A stretch of DNA of 41,156 bases. It comes from CAWBCI01 sp963787195 (GTDB lineage: Bacteria; Bacteroidota; Bacteroidia; Bacteroidales; JAGOPY01). The translations under genes and the position numbers were made by a program. This document shows positions 17,283 through 25,715 of this stretch, piece after piece (positions within the stretch are counted from its first letter, which is position 1; the number at the start of each line of letters is the position of its first letter). The notes beneath the pieces are model-generated. The model made no database searches, had not been told where the DNA came from, and saw only the letters and a program-made list of their open reading frames with translations. The stretch is taken from the NCBI GenBank assembly GCA_963787195.1, contig CAWBCI010000066.1:1-41156 (forward strand), given 5' to 3'.

Positions 17283-17600
17283 ATGAATCTCTTTGACATT
17301 TTCCAGAGAACAAAACCAGGCGAGTACAACATTCGCTATGTATTAAAAGGGACCAAAAATGATTTTAATATAACTTATAAATGCGGCGAAGGTTGTGAGG
17401 TGATTCAGGAGGCTCATGTTAAAAAAGGCTGGACCTATAAATTTATTGCACGCACAGGGCAGTACTTTTATATTTCAGCTCAATCCAATACAGCAGATTC
17501 ATCGGTTGATCTAAAAGTTTATCAAAATGGTAAAGCTTTTAAAAAAATTACGAAAAGTGGAAATTTTCCTACTGTAGCTGCCTTTGGAAATATTCAGTAA
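17283..17600 (+). CDS. Small beta-rich protein resembling MmpS-type domains
   Basis: A 105-residue product, starting at the ATG at 17283 downstream of a complete promoter. The sequence alternates short strands: YNIRYVLKGTKNDFNITYKC, then VIQEAHVKKGWTYKFIARTG, YFYISAQSN, VDLKVYQNGKAFKK and a final small-residue strand. This layout (ITY, aromatic-Y turn, YISAQ, VxxYxNGK) recalls the MmpS-like fold of small exported or membrane-tethered proteins, but there is no signal peptide or membrane helix, so it is probably cytoplasmic. Function unknown. Its two cysteines (KCGEGC) are five residues apart. Confidence 0.65.
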   Translation: MNLFDIFQRTKPGEYNIRYVLKGTKNDFNITYKCGEGCEVIQEAHVKKGWTYKFIARTGQYFYISAQSNTADSSVDLKVYQNGKAFKKITKSGNFPTVAAFGNIQ

Positions 17601-17607
17601 GACAATT

Positions 17608-18336
17608 TTATTTACAATAGGTATCAATAGCCTTGCTTGCACTGCTTGAACCCAGATCTTTTGCCTTGTGCCAGTCTTCACAAGCCTTATCAGGCTTCTT
17701 CATAAAATATTTTGCTAATCCACGATTAAAATATGCATCAGGATAATCGGATTTCAATTCTATCGCTTTATTAAAATCATCAATAGCCCCATTAAAATCC
17801 TTCAGCTGACCTTTTGAAATACCCCTGTTATAATAAGCCGTGGCATATTTAGGATCCACATCAATTGCTTTAGTGTATTGGATGATAGAAGCTTCGAAAT
17901 CATTTTGATAGTATTTGATGAGGCCCATATATAGAAAAGCTGTACTGTCTTTGGGGTCCAATTCCACAGCTTTGGCCAGGTCCTCCCAGGCTTTTCCGTA
18001 ATCCTTCATACCATAATATCCAAAACCCCGGTTATAATAAGCTTTTGAATTGTGTGAATTAAGGCTGATGACCTGGTTGAAGTAATCTATACCCTCTTCC
18101 CATTTTTGGGCCTTCAGTAATTCAGCCCCTTTTCTAAAAAGTACTGCTTCACTTTTAGTGGAATTATCGGCCTCCTGATTCTGTTCTTTTAATTTAACAG
18201 GATTTGTTTTCATTTCCGGCTTTAATTCCTTTGAATTTGCTGATGAGGTATCCTTAGCCCCGTTATTCGTTTGTTGGTCACATGATACAAATACAAATAC
18301 AAAAGAAAATAGAATATAAATCAATGTTTTTTTCAT
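17608..18336 (-). CDS. TPR-repeat lipoprotein
   Basis: A 242-residue protein with a lipoprotein signal (VFVSC, Cys19), a low-complexity polar linker (20-70) and about five tetratricopeptide repeats (from GAELLKAQKWEEGIDYFNQV to DKACEDWHKAKDLG). These repeats form a superhelical protein-binding scaffold; the partner is unknown. The stop lies 7 nt from the stop of the convergent small gene. A likely -7 element TACTTTTG lies on the minus strand at 18377-18370. Confidence 0.85.
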   Translation of the reverse strand: MKKTLIYILFSFVFVFVSCDQQTNNGAKDTSSANSKELKPEMKTNPVKLKEQNQEADNSTKSEAVLFRKGAELLKAQKWEEGIDYFNQVISLNSHNSKAYYNRGFGYYGMKDYGKAWEDLAKAVELDPKDSTAFLYMGLIKYYQNDFEASIIQYTKAIDVDPKYATAYYNRGISKGQLKDFNGAIDDFNKAIELKSDYPDAYFNRGLAKYFMKKPDKACEDWHKAKDLGSSSASKAIDTYCK

Positions 18337-18415
18337 ACTTCAATGAATTTCTCTTTTAGAAAGAAGACACAAAAGTAGATAAAATCCTACGAAAAAATAC
18401 AGGAAAGAAATTTGC

Positions 18416-18916
18416 TTATTTTAATTCCCGACCCTTTTCAGCCGGGATGGACAGATGTTCCTGAACAAGCTTCCACTCACCGGCTTTGTTTATCATGACA
18501 CCTGTAAAACGGATACCCTCGAACCTCCTGGCCACTCCATTATAAATGAAACTGTAATTTAGTACTTCATAAAACCAGGCCGTGTTTCCTTCATCATTCA
18601 TGCGTATATCCTGTTGGTCTATGGAAATATAAGTATCTTCAAATGAAGAAAATTGCTGTTGGATGGCCTTCTTTATCTGGTCCCAACCTATGTACCTCTC
18701 ATCGCTGTCAGTCCCAATCATTACATTATCACTATCAGATGACCATATCTCCTGGATCAAATTGAAATCCTGATTTTCATTTGCCAGGATATATTTTTCC
18801 AGGACTTTTCCAATCTTCGTGATTTCCGATGTCTTATCGGCTTTAGGTTTATTCTCCTTACATCCTGAAAACATAATCAAGATTGCAAACAAACATAATA
18901 ATCTAGAGTATTTCAT
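18416..18916 (-). CDS. NTF2/SnoaL-like lipoprotein
   Basis: A 166-residue protein with lipobox FSGC (Cys19) and an NTF2-like cone fold: helix VLEKYILANENQDFNLIQEIWS, the YIGWDQIKKAIQQQF segment, and strands TAWFYEVLNYSFIYNG and GEWKLVQEHLSIP. Such domains bind small ligands or act as isomerase-like enzymes; no catalytic residues can be assigned. The protein at 37288 has the same layout. Confidence 0.8.
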   Translation of the reverse strand: MKYSRLLCLFAILIMFSGCKENKPKADKTSEITKIGKVLEKYILANENQDFNLIQEIWSSDSDNVMIGTDSDERYIGWDQIKKAIQQQFSSFEDTYISIDQQDIRMNDEGNTAWFYEVLNYSFIYNGVARRFEGIRFTGVMINKAGEWKLVQEHLSIPAEKGRELK

Positions 18917-19160
18917 TTTAAATCATTTTTCTAAAGTTTTCTAATTCAGCAAATCAAAAATGTAAGATACGAATTTCATAGGTATTATTCAATATTTTTA
19001 TTTGAATCAGACAGGATATTATGCGTCACATTGAAGGTCAATATGCCAATTAACGTGCAGTCAGGCAGGCTCATTCGGAATAGTTTAATTCTCAATTTCC
19101 CTTCGGGCATTACAAGTGTGCATCAAACAATATATTTAGTTTTCTTAATATGAAATAAAC

Positions 19161-19192
19161 TTGCAATTATTCACGAATTATTCGTAAACTTG
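19161..19192 (+). promoter_or_regulatory. Promoter of atpBEFHAG
   Basis: TTG (19161-19163), 21-nt spacer, TAAACTTG (19185-19192; one mismatch to TAnnTTTG). The downstream GCGCCAAATTTTCAAAACC closely matches the atpD leader. Confidence 0.7.
19173..19185. promoter_or_regulatory. Operator-like palindrome inside the atpB promoter
   Basis: ACGAATTATTCGT is a 13-nt perfect palindrome around a central T. It fills the right half of the spacer and touches the -7 element, where a bound regulator would block polymerase. No regulator is identified. Confidence 0.4.
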
Positions 19193-19230
19193 CGCCAAAT
19201 TTTCAAAACCAAGCTAATTAACTGTCAGAG

Positions 19231-20373
19231 ATGAAAGAAAGTGTTGTCAGAAAAGGTTTATTGATCCTATTAGCAGCATTTGCTGGTTTGTTTTTAAATC
19301 TGAATTCAGCTTTGGCAGGTAGTCTTACAGGCAACTCACAGATCAGTGAAAAGCAGGATAAGCAAATTCACAAGGAAGCTTCGGCCGAAGCATTCAAAGC
19401 CGGCGAAATGATCATTGAGCATATCGTGGATTCCTATGAATGGCATATCATGACCATTGGACATACACATGTATCCCTTCCTTTGCCGGTAATTTTAATA
19501 GATAATGGTAAGTTCTATGCTTTTATGTCCGGGAAATTCGAACACGGGCTAACATCTTATAAAGGTTTTAAAATTGAAGAGAGCGGAAAGAATAAGGGAA
19601 AAATAGTGAAAGTCATTCCGGGCAGCATGGAAACTAATGAAGCCGCTGGTATGCCCTTTGATTTGTCTATAACTAAAAATGTCTTTGCGATTTTTGTGAG
19701 CATGTTTATCATTATTCTCATTTTCACTTCAGTCGCAAAATCATACCGGAAAAATCAGGGAAATGCTCCCAGGGGTTTACAGTCATTATTAGAACCTGTT
19801 ATCCTGTTTGTTCGGGATGATATTGCCAAAACTGCAATAGGAGAGCATAAATATGAAAAATATCTTCCTTATCTGTTGACATTATTCTTTTTCATTTTCA
19901 TCAATAATATGATTGGGCTGATCCCGTTTTTCCCATTTGGAGCAAATATTACGGGAAATATTGCAGTGACCGGAATTATGGCAGTATTTACATTTGTAAT
20001 TACCAGTTTCAGTGGAAATAAAAATTACTGGCTTCACATTATCAATACTCCGGGAGTCCCCTGGTGGCTTAAGTTTCCAATACCACTTATGCCGGTCGTG
20101 GAATTTATGGGTTTATTTACCAAGCCTTTTGTATTGATGGTCCGTCTCTTTGCAAACATAAGCGCGGGTCATATCATAGTGCTGGGTTTCATGAGCCTCA
20201 TCTTTATTTTTGGGAATATTAAGGAAGGACTGGGATTTGCGGTGGCCCCCGTGTCGCTTGCTTTTGGCATCTTTATGGGATTACTTGAGTTGCTGGTAGC
20301 TTTTATACAGGCCTATGTTTTTACTTTGCTTTCAGCACTTTATTTTGGAATGGCAATAGAAGAAAGTCATTGA
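19231..20373 (+). CDS. atpB: F1Fo ATP synthase subunit a
   Basis: Membrane subunit forming the proton half-channels against the c-ring. At 380 residues it is longer than E. coli subunit a because of an N-terminal signal-like segment (ending NSALAG) and an extracytoplasmic region of about 120 residues, a Bacteroidota feature. The essential arginine is Arg305 in VMVRLFANISAGHII. Six or so membrane helices follow residue 150. First gene of the second ATP synthase block; atpI was not found upstream. Confidence 0.96.
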   Translation: MKESVVRKGLLILLAAFAGLFLNLNSALAGSLTGNSQISEKQDKQIHKEASAEAFKAGEMIIEHIVDSYEWHIMTIGHTHVSLPLPVILIDNGKFYAFMSGKFEHGLTSYKGFKIEESGKNKGKIVKVIPGSMETNEAAGMPFDLSITKNVFAIFVSMFIIILIFTSVAKSYRKNQGNAPRGLQSLLEPVILFVRDDIAKTAIGEHKYEKYLPYLLTLFFFIFINNMIGLIPFFPFGANITGNIAVTGIMAVFTFVITSFSGNKNYWLHIINTPGVPWWLKFPIPLMPVVEFMGLFTKPFVLMVRLFANISAGHIIVLGFMSLIFIFGNIKEGLGFAVAPVSLAFGIFMGLLELLVAFIQAYVFTLLSALYFGMAIEESH

Positions 20374-20399
20374 ATCTTCAAATCTAAATATAATATACC

Positions 20400-20660
20400 A
20401 TGGAAATTTTATCAGTGTTATTACAGGTGGCAACAGATCTTGTGCCGATTGCAAAAATGGGTGCCGGAATTGGCGCCGGAATTGCAGCCATTGGAGCCGG
20501 TATCGGCATCGGGCAGATCGGTAGAGGTGCCGTTGAATCTATTGCAAGGCAGCCTGAAGCTGTCGGGGATATACGATCGAATATGATCATCTCCGCTGCT
20601 CTTATTGAAGGGGTTGCTTTTTTCGCAATCGTTATCAGCCTCTTGATCTTGTTTGTCTAA
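20400..20660 (+). CDS. atpE: F1Fo ATP synthase subunit c
   Basis: The 86-residue rotor ring subunit has two hydrophobic helices joined by the polar loop ARQPEA (49-54). The ion-binding carboxylate is Glu70 in AALIEGVAFF. The sodium-type signature is absent: the position of the sodium-coordinating Gln in the first helix is Ile, and Glu70 is followed by Gly rather than Ser/Thr, so proton coupling is inferred. The first helix carries the glycine-rich GAGIGAGI pattern of helix packing. A hairpin follows the gene. Confidence 0.96.
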   Translation: MEILSVLLQVATDLVPIAKMGAGIGAGIAAIGAGIGIGQIGRGAVESIARQPEAVGDIRSNMIISAALIEGVAFFAIVISLLILFV

Positions 20661-20670
20661 AAATCAAGGA

Positions 20671-20709
20671 ATCAGAATGCATCCCAACGTTTGGTTGGGA
20701 TGCTCTGAT
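20671..20709 (+). promoter_or_regulatory. Intercistronic hairpin between atpE and atpF
   Basis: Perfect 10-bp stem GCATCCCAAC (20679-20688) and GTTGGGATGC (20694-20703) with a GTTTG loop, extended by ATCAGA and TCTGAT (20671-20676 and 20704-20709) with a 2-nt bulge. No T-run follows, so it is not a standard terminator. It may mark an RNA processing or stability point that keeps atpE mRNA abundant relative to downstream genes. Confidence 0.7.
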
Positions 20710-20736
20710 CCTAAAATTCATTAAAAAAACACTAAA

Positions 20737-21231
20737 ATGGAACTGATTAAACCGGGATTGGGCCTCATCATCTGGATGACCATTTCATTTGCTTTCCTCT
20801 TATGGATACTTGCCAGGTATGCATGGAAACCTATTTTGAAGATGTTGAAGGAAAGGGAAGATTCAATTGACCAGGCATTGCATGCGGCTGACAGAGCTAA
20901 AGAAGAGATGAAACAGTTGGTGTTTAGCAATGAGAAGCTCCTGAAGCAGGCCAAGGAAGAGAGAGATTCCATACTGGCCGAAGCCCGAAAAATCCGGGAA
21001 AAAATGATCGATGAAGCACGTATAAAAGCCAATGAGGAGGCCCAGCGGGTTGTTGATAGTGCCAAAGAACGTATAGAAAATGAAAAAATGGCAGCAATCA
21101 CGGATCTGAAAAACCAAATGGCCAGCCTTTCCATCGAAATCGCTGAAAAAATCCTGAAAGTGGAGTTGGCTCAAGGGAAGAAACATGAAGAACTGATCGG
21201 TAAACTTATTAAGGATATTAATTTCAATTAA
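20737..21231 (+). CDS. atpF: F1Fo ATP synthase subunit b
   Basis: Peripheral stalk subunit of 164 residues: a single N-terminal membrane helix (LGLIIWMTISFAFLLWILA) and a long charged coiled coil (from about residue 35 to the end, with repeated AKEE, AEARKIREKMIDEARIKAN). It stands between atpE and atpH, 10 nt before atpH. Confidence 0.95.
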   Translation: MELIKPGLGLIIWMTISFAFLLWILARYAWKPILKMLKEREDSIDQALHAADRAKEEMKQLVFSNEKLLKQAKEERDSILAEARKIREKMIDEARIKANEEAQRVVDSAKERIENEKMAAITDLKNQMASLSIEIAEKILKVELAQGKKHEELIGKLIKDINFN

Positions 21232-21241
21232 ATTTTCACTT

Positions 21242-21799
21242 ATGCGCGAAACCCTGCTTGCATCCAGGTATGCCAAATCACTGTTCGACCTCTCGCTCGA
21301 AATGAAAGTCCTTGAGCCGGTGATGCAGGATATGGAAAAGTTGCTGGGGGTCTGCAAATCAAATAAGGACTTTGACCGGATGCTGAAGAGTCCTGTCATT
21401 CGGCCAGATAAAAAATTGTCCATCCTGGAAATTTTATTCCGGAAGGAGATGCAGGAGCTGACCTTTAAATTTATGCAGTTAATCACCCGGAATAAAAGGG
21501 AAAATTATCTTTCTGAAATTGCCCGTCAGTTTATCCTGAAATATAAAGAATATCACGATATTACCACTACTTACGTTAAAACTGCTGTTCCATTGAGTGA
21601 GGAAATGAGGAACAAGATCATTCAGATTATGGAAAAATATACCAAAGGGAATATAGAACTTATTGAAGAACTGGATGAAAGCCTGATTGGTGGATTTTTA
21701 CTGAGTTTCGATGATATGCAGTATGATGCCAGTTTGTCCCGTGAGATCAGCCGGCTGAAAGCAGAATTTGAAAAGAATTTGTATAAACGAGGAATCTAA
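21242..21799 (+). CDS. atpH: F1Fo ATP synthase subunit delta
   Basis: Connects the peripheral stalk to the top of F1. The 185-residue protein begins TLLASRYAKSLFDLSLE, the usual start of a delta subunit, and carries the C-terminal signature ELDESLIGGFLLSFDDMQYDASL. It lies 15 nt before atpA. Confidence 0.95.
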   Translation: MRETLLASRYAKSLFDLSLEMKVLEPVMQDMEKLLGVCKSNKDFDRMLKSPVIRPDKKLSILEILFRKEMQELTFKFMQLITRNKRENYLSEIARQFILKYKEYHDITTTYVKTAVPLSEEMRNKIIQIMEKYTKGNIELIEELDESLIGGFLLSFDDMQYDASLSREISRLKAEFEKNLYKRGI

Positions 21800-21814
21800 T
21801 TAAACGATAAAGAT

Positions 21815-23398
21815 ATGGCAGATATTAAACCCGCCGAGGTATCCGCGATCTTGCGCCAGCAATTGGCCGGATTCAGAGATGAAAAGGAACTTGAAGAAAT
21901 AGGTACCGTCCTTGAAGTCGGTGACGGCATCGCCCGTGTTTATGGACTGACCAATGCCCAGGCAGGTGAATTGGTTGAATTTGAGAAATCAGGGATGAAA
22001 GGTATAGTCCTGAACCTTGAAGTCGATAATGTTGGAGTAGTTCTTCTCGGGGAAGCCCAATTGGCTAATGAAGGCGACAAGGTTAAAAGGACCCGTCGCA
22101 TTGCTTCCATTGATGTTGGAGAAGGTATGCTAGGAAGGGTCATCAATACTCTTGGGGAACCGATTGACGGTAAAGGAGAGATCAAAGGCAAGCGTTACTC
22201 GCTTCCTCTGGAGAGAAAAGCCCCCGGTGTTATATACCGGCAACCGGTGAATCAACCCTTACAAACCGGTATCAAGGCTATCGATGCCATGATCCCGATC
22301 GGACGCGGACAACGCGAGCTGATCATTGGGGACCGCCAAACCGGGAAATCCTCTATAGCTATTGATACTATAATCAACCAGAAGGAATTTTATGACAAAG
22401 GCGAACCGGTCTATTGCATCTATGTTGCGATCGGACAGAAAGGTTCCTCTGTGGCCAACATTGTTAAGACTTTGGAGGACCACGGAGCTACTCCCTATAC
22501 GATTATCATTTCGGCCACGGCCTCCGAACCGGCTGCTATGCAGTTTTACGCTCCTTTCGCCGGGGCAACTATCGGTGAATTTTTCCGGGATACCGGACGT
22601 TCAGCTTTGGTAGTTTACGATGACCTTTCGAAACAGGCAGTGGCTTATCGCGAAGTCTCTCTCTTGCTGAGAAGACCTCCCGGCCGTGAAGCTTATCCAG
22701 GGGATATTTTTTACCTTCACTCACGTCTCCTGGAAAGGGCTGCCCGTATTATTTCAGCTGATGAAGTTGCCAGTAAAATGAACGATCTTCCGGATTCTAT
22801 TAAAGAGATGGTTAAGGGAGGAGGATCGCTAACCGCGCTTCCTATCATTGAAACTCAGGCAGGCGACGTTTCAGCCTATATACCTACCAATGTTATCTCT
22901 ATCACTGATGGACAGATTTTCCTTGAAACTAACCTTTTCAATTCCGGTATCCGGCCAGCTATCAATGTGGGAGTTTCGGTTTCACGCGTTGGTGGTTCAG
23001 CACAGATCAAGTCGATGAAGAAGGTTGCAGGTACATTGAAACTCGATCAGGCTCAGTTCAGGGAACTGGAAGCCTTCTCCAAATTCGGATCCGATATGGA
23101 TGCCGGGACCAAAGCTGTAATCGAAAAGGGCCGGAGGAATGTTGAGATCCTGAAACAGGACCTTCATGAAACTATGGCTGTGGAAAAACAGATCGCTATC
23201 ATTTTTGCCGGCACAAAAAGCCTTCTTAAAAATGTTCCGGTTAAGAGTGTGAAGGATTTTGAAATAGAATTCCTGCATTTTCTTGAAGAAAAACATGCTC
23301 CTGCACTGAAAGAACTTAGAGAAGGTAAACTTACGGATGAGGTCATCAAAATTCTGGAAGTCGCAGCAAAGGATATTGCCCATAAATACGAAAATTAA
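21815..23398 (+). CDS. atpA: F1Fo ATP synthase subunit alpha
   Basis: Regulatory nucleotide-binding F1 subunit of 527 residues. Walker A is GDRQTGKS (172-179). VVYDDLSKQAVAYREVSLLLRRPPGREAYPGD and the C-terminal SRVGGSAQIKSMKKVAGTLKLDLAQ-type segment (here LDQAQFRELEAF) are standard. Located between atpH and atpG. Confidence 0.98.
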   Translation: MADIKPAEVSAILRQQLAGFRDEKELEEIGTVLEVGDGIARVYGLTNAQAGELVEFEKSGMKGIVLNLEVDNVGVVLLGEAQLANEGDKVKRTRRIASIDVGEGMLGRVINTLGEPIDGKGEIKGKRYSLPLERKAPGVIYRQPVNQPLQTGIKAIDAMIPIGRGQRELIIGDRQTGKSSIAIDTIINQKEFYDKGEPVYCIYVAIGQKGSSVANIVKTLEDHGATPYTIIISATASEPAAMQFYAPFAGATIGEFFRDTGRSALVVYDDLSKQAVAYREVSLLLRRPPGREAYPGDIFYLHSRLLERAARIISADEVASKMNDLPDSIKEMVKGGGSLTALPIIETQAGDVSAYIPTNVISITDGQIFLETNLFNSGIRPAINVGVSVSRVGGSAQIKSMKKVAGTLKLDQAQFRELEAFSKFGSDMDAGTKAVIEKGRRNVEILKQDLHETMAVEKQIAIIFAGTKSLLKNVPVKSVKDFEIEFLHFLEEKHAPALKELREGKLTDEVIKILEVAAKDIAHKYEN

Positions 23399-23418
23399 TC
23401 CGATAATATTATAGGACT

Positions 23419-24306
23419 TTGGCTAATTTAAAGGAAGTAAGAACCCGGATTGAATCCATCAAATCTACGCAACAGATTACCAGCGCGATGAAGCTGGTTG
23501 CTGCGTCCAAATTGCGACGTGCCCAGAATGCAATTGTAGCGCTCAGGCCTTATGCTTCCAAATTGCAGGAAATCCTGGGGCATCTCAGTGAAAATCTGGA
23601 AAATACAGATGAAGCTGTTTATTCGGAAGTACGTCCCATTCAAAGGGTTTTAATACTGGTGGTCACTTCCAACCGTGGCCTCTGCGGGCCTTTTAACAGC
23701 AATGTTATCAAGGCCGTCAGAATACATGTTGAAAAGGAATACAGCGAATTGAATCAGGATGATAAGGTTGATCTGTTTTGTATTGGCAAGAAAGGTGCTG
23801 ACTTCTTTAAAAAGCAAAAATATAATGTGAGTAAGGTCAATAATGATATTTTTGACCATCTGACTTTTGATAATGTAGTGGAAATTGGGCTGGAACTGAT
23901 GCGTGAATTTGCCTTCAAAAAGTATGACAGGATTGAGATCGTATACAATCAGTTCAAAAATGCAGCTACTCAGGAGCTCGTTATTGAACAATTTCTCCCG
24001 GTCCGGCCTGTGGATAAAATTGAAGGGAATCACAAAGAAACCCCGATCTATTATCTTTTCGAACCTTCCAAAGAAGAGCTGGTCAGGGAATTGATTCCGA
24101 AGTCATTAAAAATACAGCTTTATAAGGCCCTGATCGATTCTTATGCATCTGAACAGGGAGCCAGGATGACTGCAATGCACCAGGCTACCGATAATGCGCA
24201 GGAGATACTGAAAGACCTCCGCCTGATGTACAACAAAGCCCGTCAGGCCACTATCACCAAAGAGTTGCTCGAGATCGTAAGTGGCGCTGAAGCCCTCAAA
24301 GGTTAA
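23419..24306 (+). CDS. atpG: F1Fo ATP synthase subunit gamma, TTG start
   Basis: Rotating central shaft, 295 residues. N-terminus ANLKEVRTRIESIKSTQQIT and the C-terminal helix with ARMTAMHQATDNA are diagnostic. The gene appears to start with TTG at 23419; no ATG exists near the conserved beginning, and AGGA lies a few bases upstream. The weaker start codon may lower translation of this single-copy subunit. Last gene of the block. Confidence 0.96.
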   Translation: MANLKEVRTRIESIKSTQQITSAMKLVAASKLRRAQNAIVALRPYASKLQEILGHLSENLENTDEAVYSEVRPIQRVLILVVTSNRGLCGPFNSNVIKAVRIHVEKEYSELNQDDKVDLFCIGKKGADFFKKQKYNVSKVNNDIFDHLTFDNVVEIGLELMREFAFKKYDRIEIVYNQFKNAATQELVIEQFLPVRPVDKIEGNHKETPIYYLFEPSKEELVRELIPKSLKIQLYKALIDSYASEQGARMTAMHQATDNAQEILKDLRLMYNKARQATITKELLEIVSGAEALKG

Positions 24307-24368
24307 ATTCCAAAATAGGATATCCGGCATTCTTATTCAACTCTGATGCATGATATTAAACTAATAAG

Positions 24369-24953
24369 ATGATTGTAATCGACAATACCATCGTATCCGA
24401 TGAACTTTGGCAGGTGCAGTTTGTGTGCAATGTAAAACGATGTCTTGGGGCTTGTTGTGTAGCCGGAGATGCCGGCGCTCCTTTGGAAGAATCAGAAATT
24501 TCTGTCTTAGAGGATTATCTGGATAAGATCCGGCCATATATGACCGAAAGGGGAATAAAAAGCGTTCAGGAATTGGGTGTCTTTGATTATGACATGAAGG
24601 GGGATTTTGTAACTCCACTGGTAAATGGCGGGGAATGTGCTTTTACAAATTTTCACAATGGAATTGCTTACTGCGCAATAGAAAAAGCATATGAAGATGG
24701 AAAAATTCCTTTTCAGAAACCTGTTTCCTGCCATCTTTACCCGGTTCGCATCACCCGTTTTAACAAGATGGAAGCCGTTAATTACGATAAATGGCAAATC
24801 TGCAAACCGGCGCTAAAAAACGGAAAAAAAATTGGCGTCCCCCTTTATGTTTTCCTGAAGTCCTCCCTCAGCAGAAAATACGGCAAGGAATGGTATGATG
24901 AACTTGTAAAAGCCATTGAAGATCGTATGAAAGAGGAAGAAAGCCACAAATAA
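24369..24953 (+). CDS. DUF3109 family cysteine-rich protein
   Basis: A 194-residue cytoplasmic protein common in Bacteroidota. Cysteines cluster as CNVKRCLGACC (Cys20, 25, 29, 30), then GGECAF, AYCAIE, PVSCHLYPVR and ICKP, the layout of YkgJ-like metal- or cluster-binding proteins. The role is unknown. It follows atpG by 62 nt on the same strand and could be read through from the atp block. It converges on ferritin. Confidence 0.85.
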   Translation: MIVIDNTIVSDELWQVQFVCNVKRCLGACCVAGDAGAPLEESEISVLEDYLDKIRPYMTERGIKSVQELGVFDYDMKGDFVTPLVNGGECAFTNFHNGIAYCAIEKAYEDGKIPFQKPVSCHLYPVRITRFNKMEAVNYDKWQICKPALKNGKKIGVPLYVFLKSSLSRKYGKEWYDELVKAIEDRMKEEESHK

Positions 24954-25003
24954 GATTAATATCCCGGCCTCAACATTCCATTTTAAATATCTGAAAATCC
25001 TGT

Positions 25004-25522
25004 TTATTCAATAGCTGCTCCGGCAGATTTAGCCGTAGCCATCGCGTTCAGTTCCTTGTCGATATGAAACAAGCCTGATTTTTCATTCCCGGCCAATTCC
25101 ATTTTATCCAGGATAGTATTCACTGTATTTTCTTCTTCGATTTGTTCATTGATATACCATTGAAGAAAGTTGGCAGTAGTATAATCCTTTTCCTGCACGC
25201 AAACATCATATAATTCATTGATGGATGCTGTGATAAACTGTTCGTGTTTAAGTACTTCCTGAAAGGAGTTCAGGAGAGAAGTAAACTGGAAAGGAGGGTG
25301 CTTTACATCCTGAAGTACGGCATAACCATTCCTGTCGTTCAGGTAATGAACAAGCTTCAACATATGCATCCGTTCTTCATCAGAATGTTTGTATAAAAAT
25401 GCTGCAGCGCCCTGGTATCCGTTTTTATGGCACCATGAAGCCATAGACAGATAAAGGCGGGAAGAATATTCTTCCTTCAGGATTTGCTCATTCAGAGCTT
25501 TATCAACTTTTTCCGTAACCAT
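25004..25522 (-). CDS. Ferritin
   Basis: Iron-storage cage subunit, non-heme ferritin type, 172 residues. The ferroxidase residues are visible: Glu17/Glu18 in helix A (ILKEEYSSRLYLSMASW), Glu49, Glu50 and His53 in helix B (HSDEERMHMLKLVHYL), and the helix D region INEQIEEENTVNTILDKMEL. No heme-ligand methionine of bacterioferritin is placed as expected. A palindrome lies 8 nt upstream of the start codon. Confidence 0.94.
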   Translation of the reverse strand: MVTEKVDKALNEQILKEEYSSRLYLSMASWCHKNGYQGAAAFLYKHSDEERMHMLKLVHYLNDRNGYAVLQDVKHPPFQFTSLLNSFQEVLKHEQFITASINELYDVCVQEKDYTTANFLQWYINEQIEEENTVNTILDKMELAGNEKSGLFHIDKELNAMATAKSAGAAIE

Positions 25523-25529
25523 ATTATTT

Positions 25530-25549
25530 ATTAATTAAGATTAATTAAT
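25530..25549. promoter_or_regulatory. AT-rich palindrome in the ferritin leader
   Basis: ATTAATTAA and TTAATTAAT flank a central GA: nine paired positions on each side. It lies between a likely minus-strand -7 element (TAAATTTG, 25568-25561) and the ferritin ATG, the place for an operator. No match to a Fur box is claimed. Confidence 0.4.
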
Positions 25550-25715
25550 GAGAGCTTTATCAAATTTACTAAAATCATACTAATGGATAATCTATATAAT
25601 TAACAAAGAAAATGCTGGCTTTGTTTTGAATTATTAAAGGGAAAAAGAATTCTTTTATTCAGTATTTATAATTTTTCAGAATTTTTATTTTGAAGGAAGA
25701 TTAAAAGATAATTCT

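Larger units (their letters stand above)
18917..19230. other. Regulatory region upstream of atpB
   Basis: A 314-base gap between the divergent NTF2-like gene and atpB. No gene. It holds the atpB promoter and an operator-like palindrome in its spacer. The rest shows no recognised motif. Confidence 0.55.

Noticed and set aside
20400..20660. Sodium-type c subunit
   Set aside because: The Gln of the first helix and the Ser/Thr after the carboxylate that coordinate sodium are replaced by Ile and Gly.
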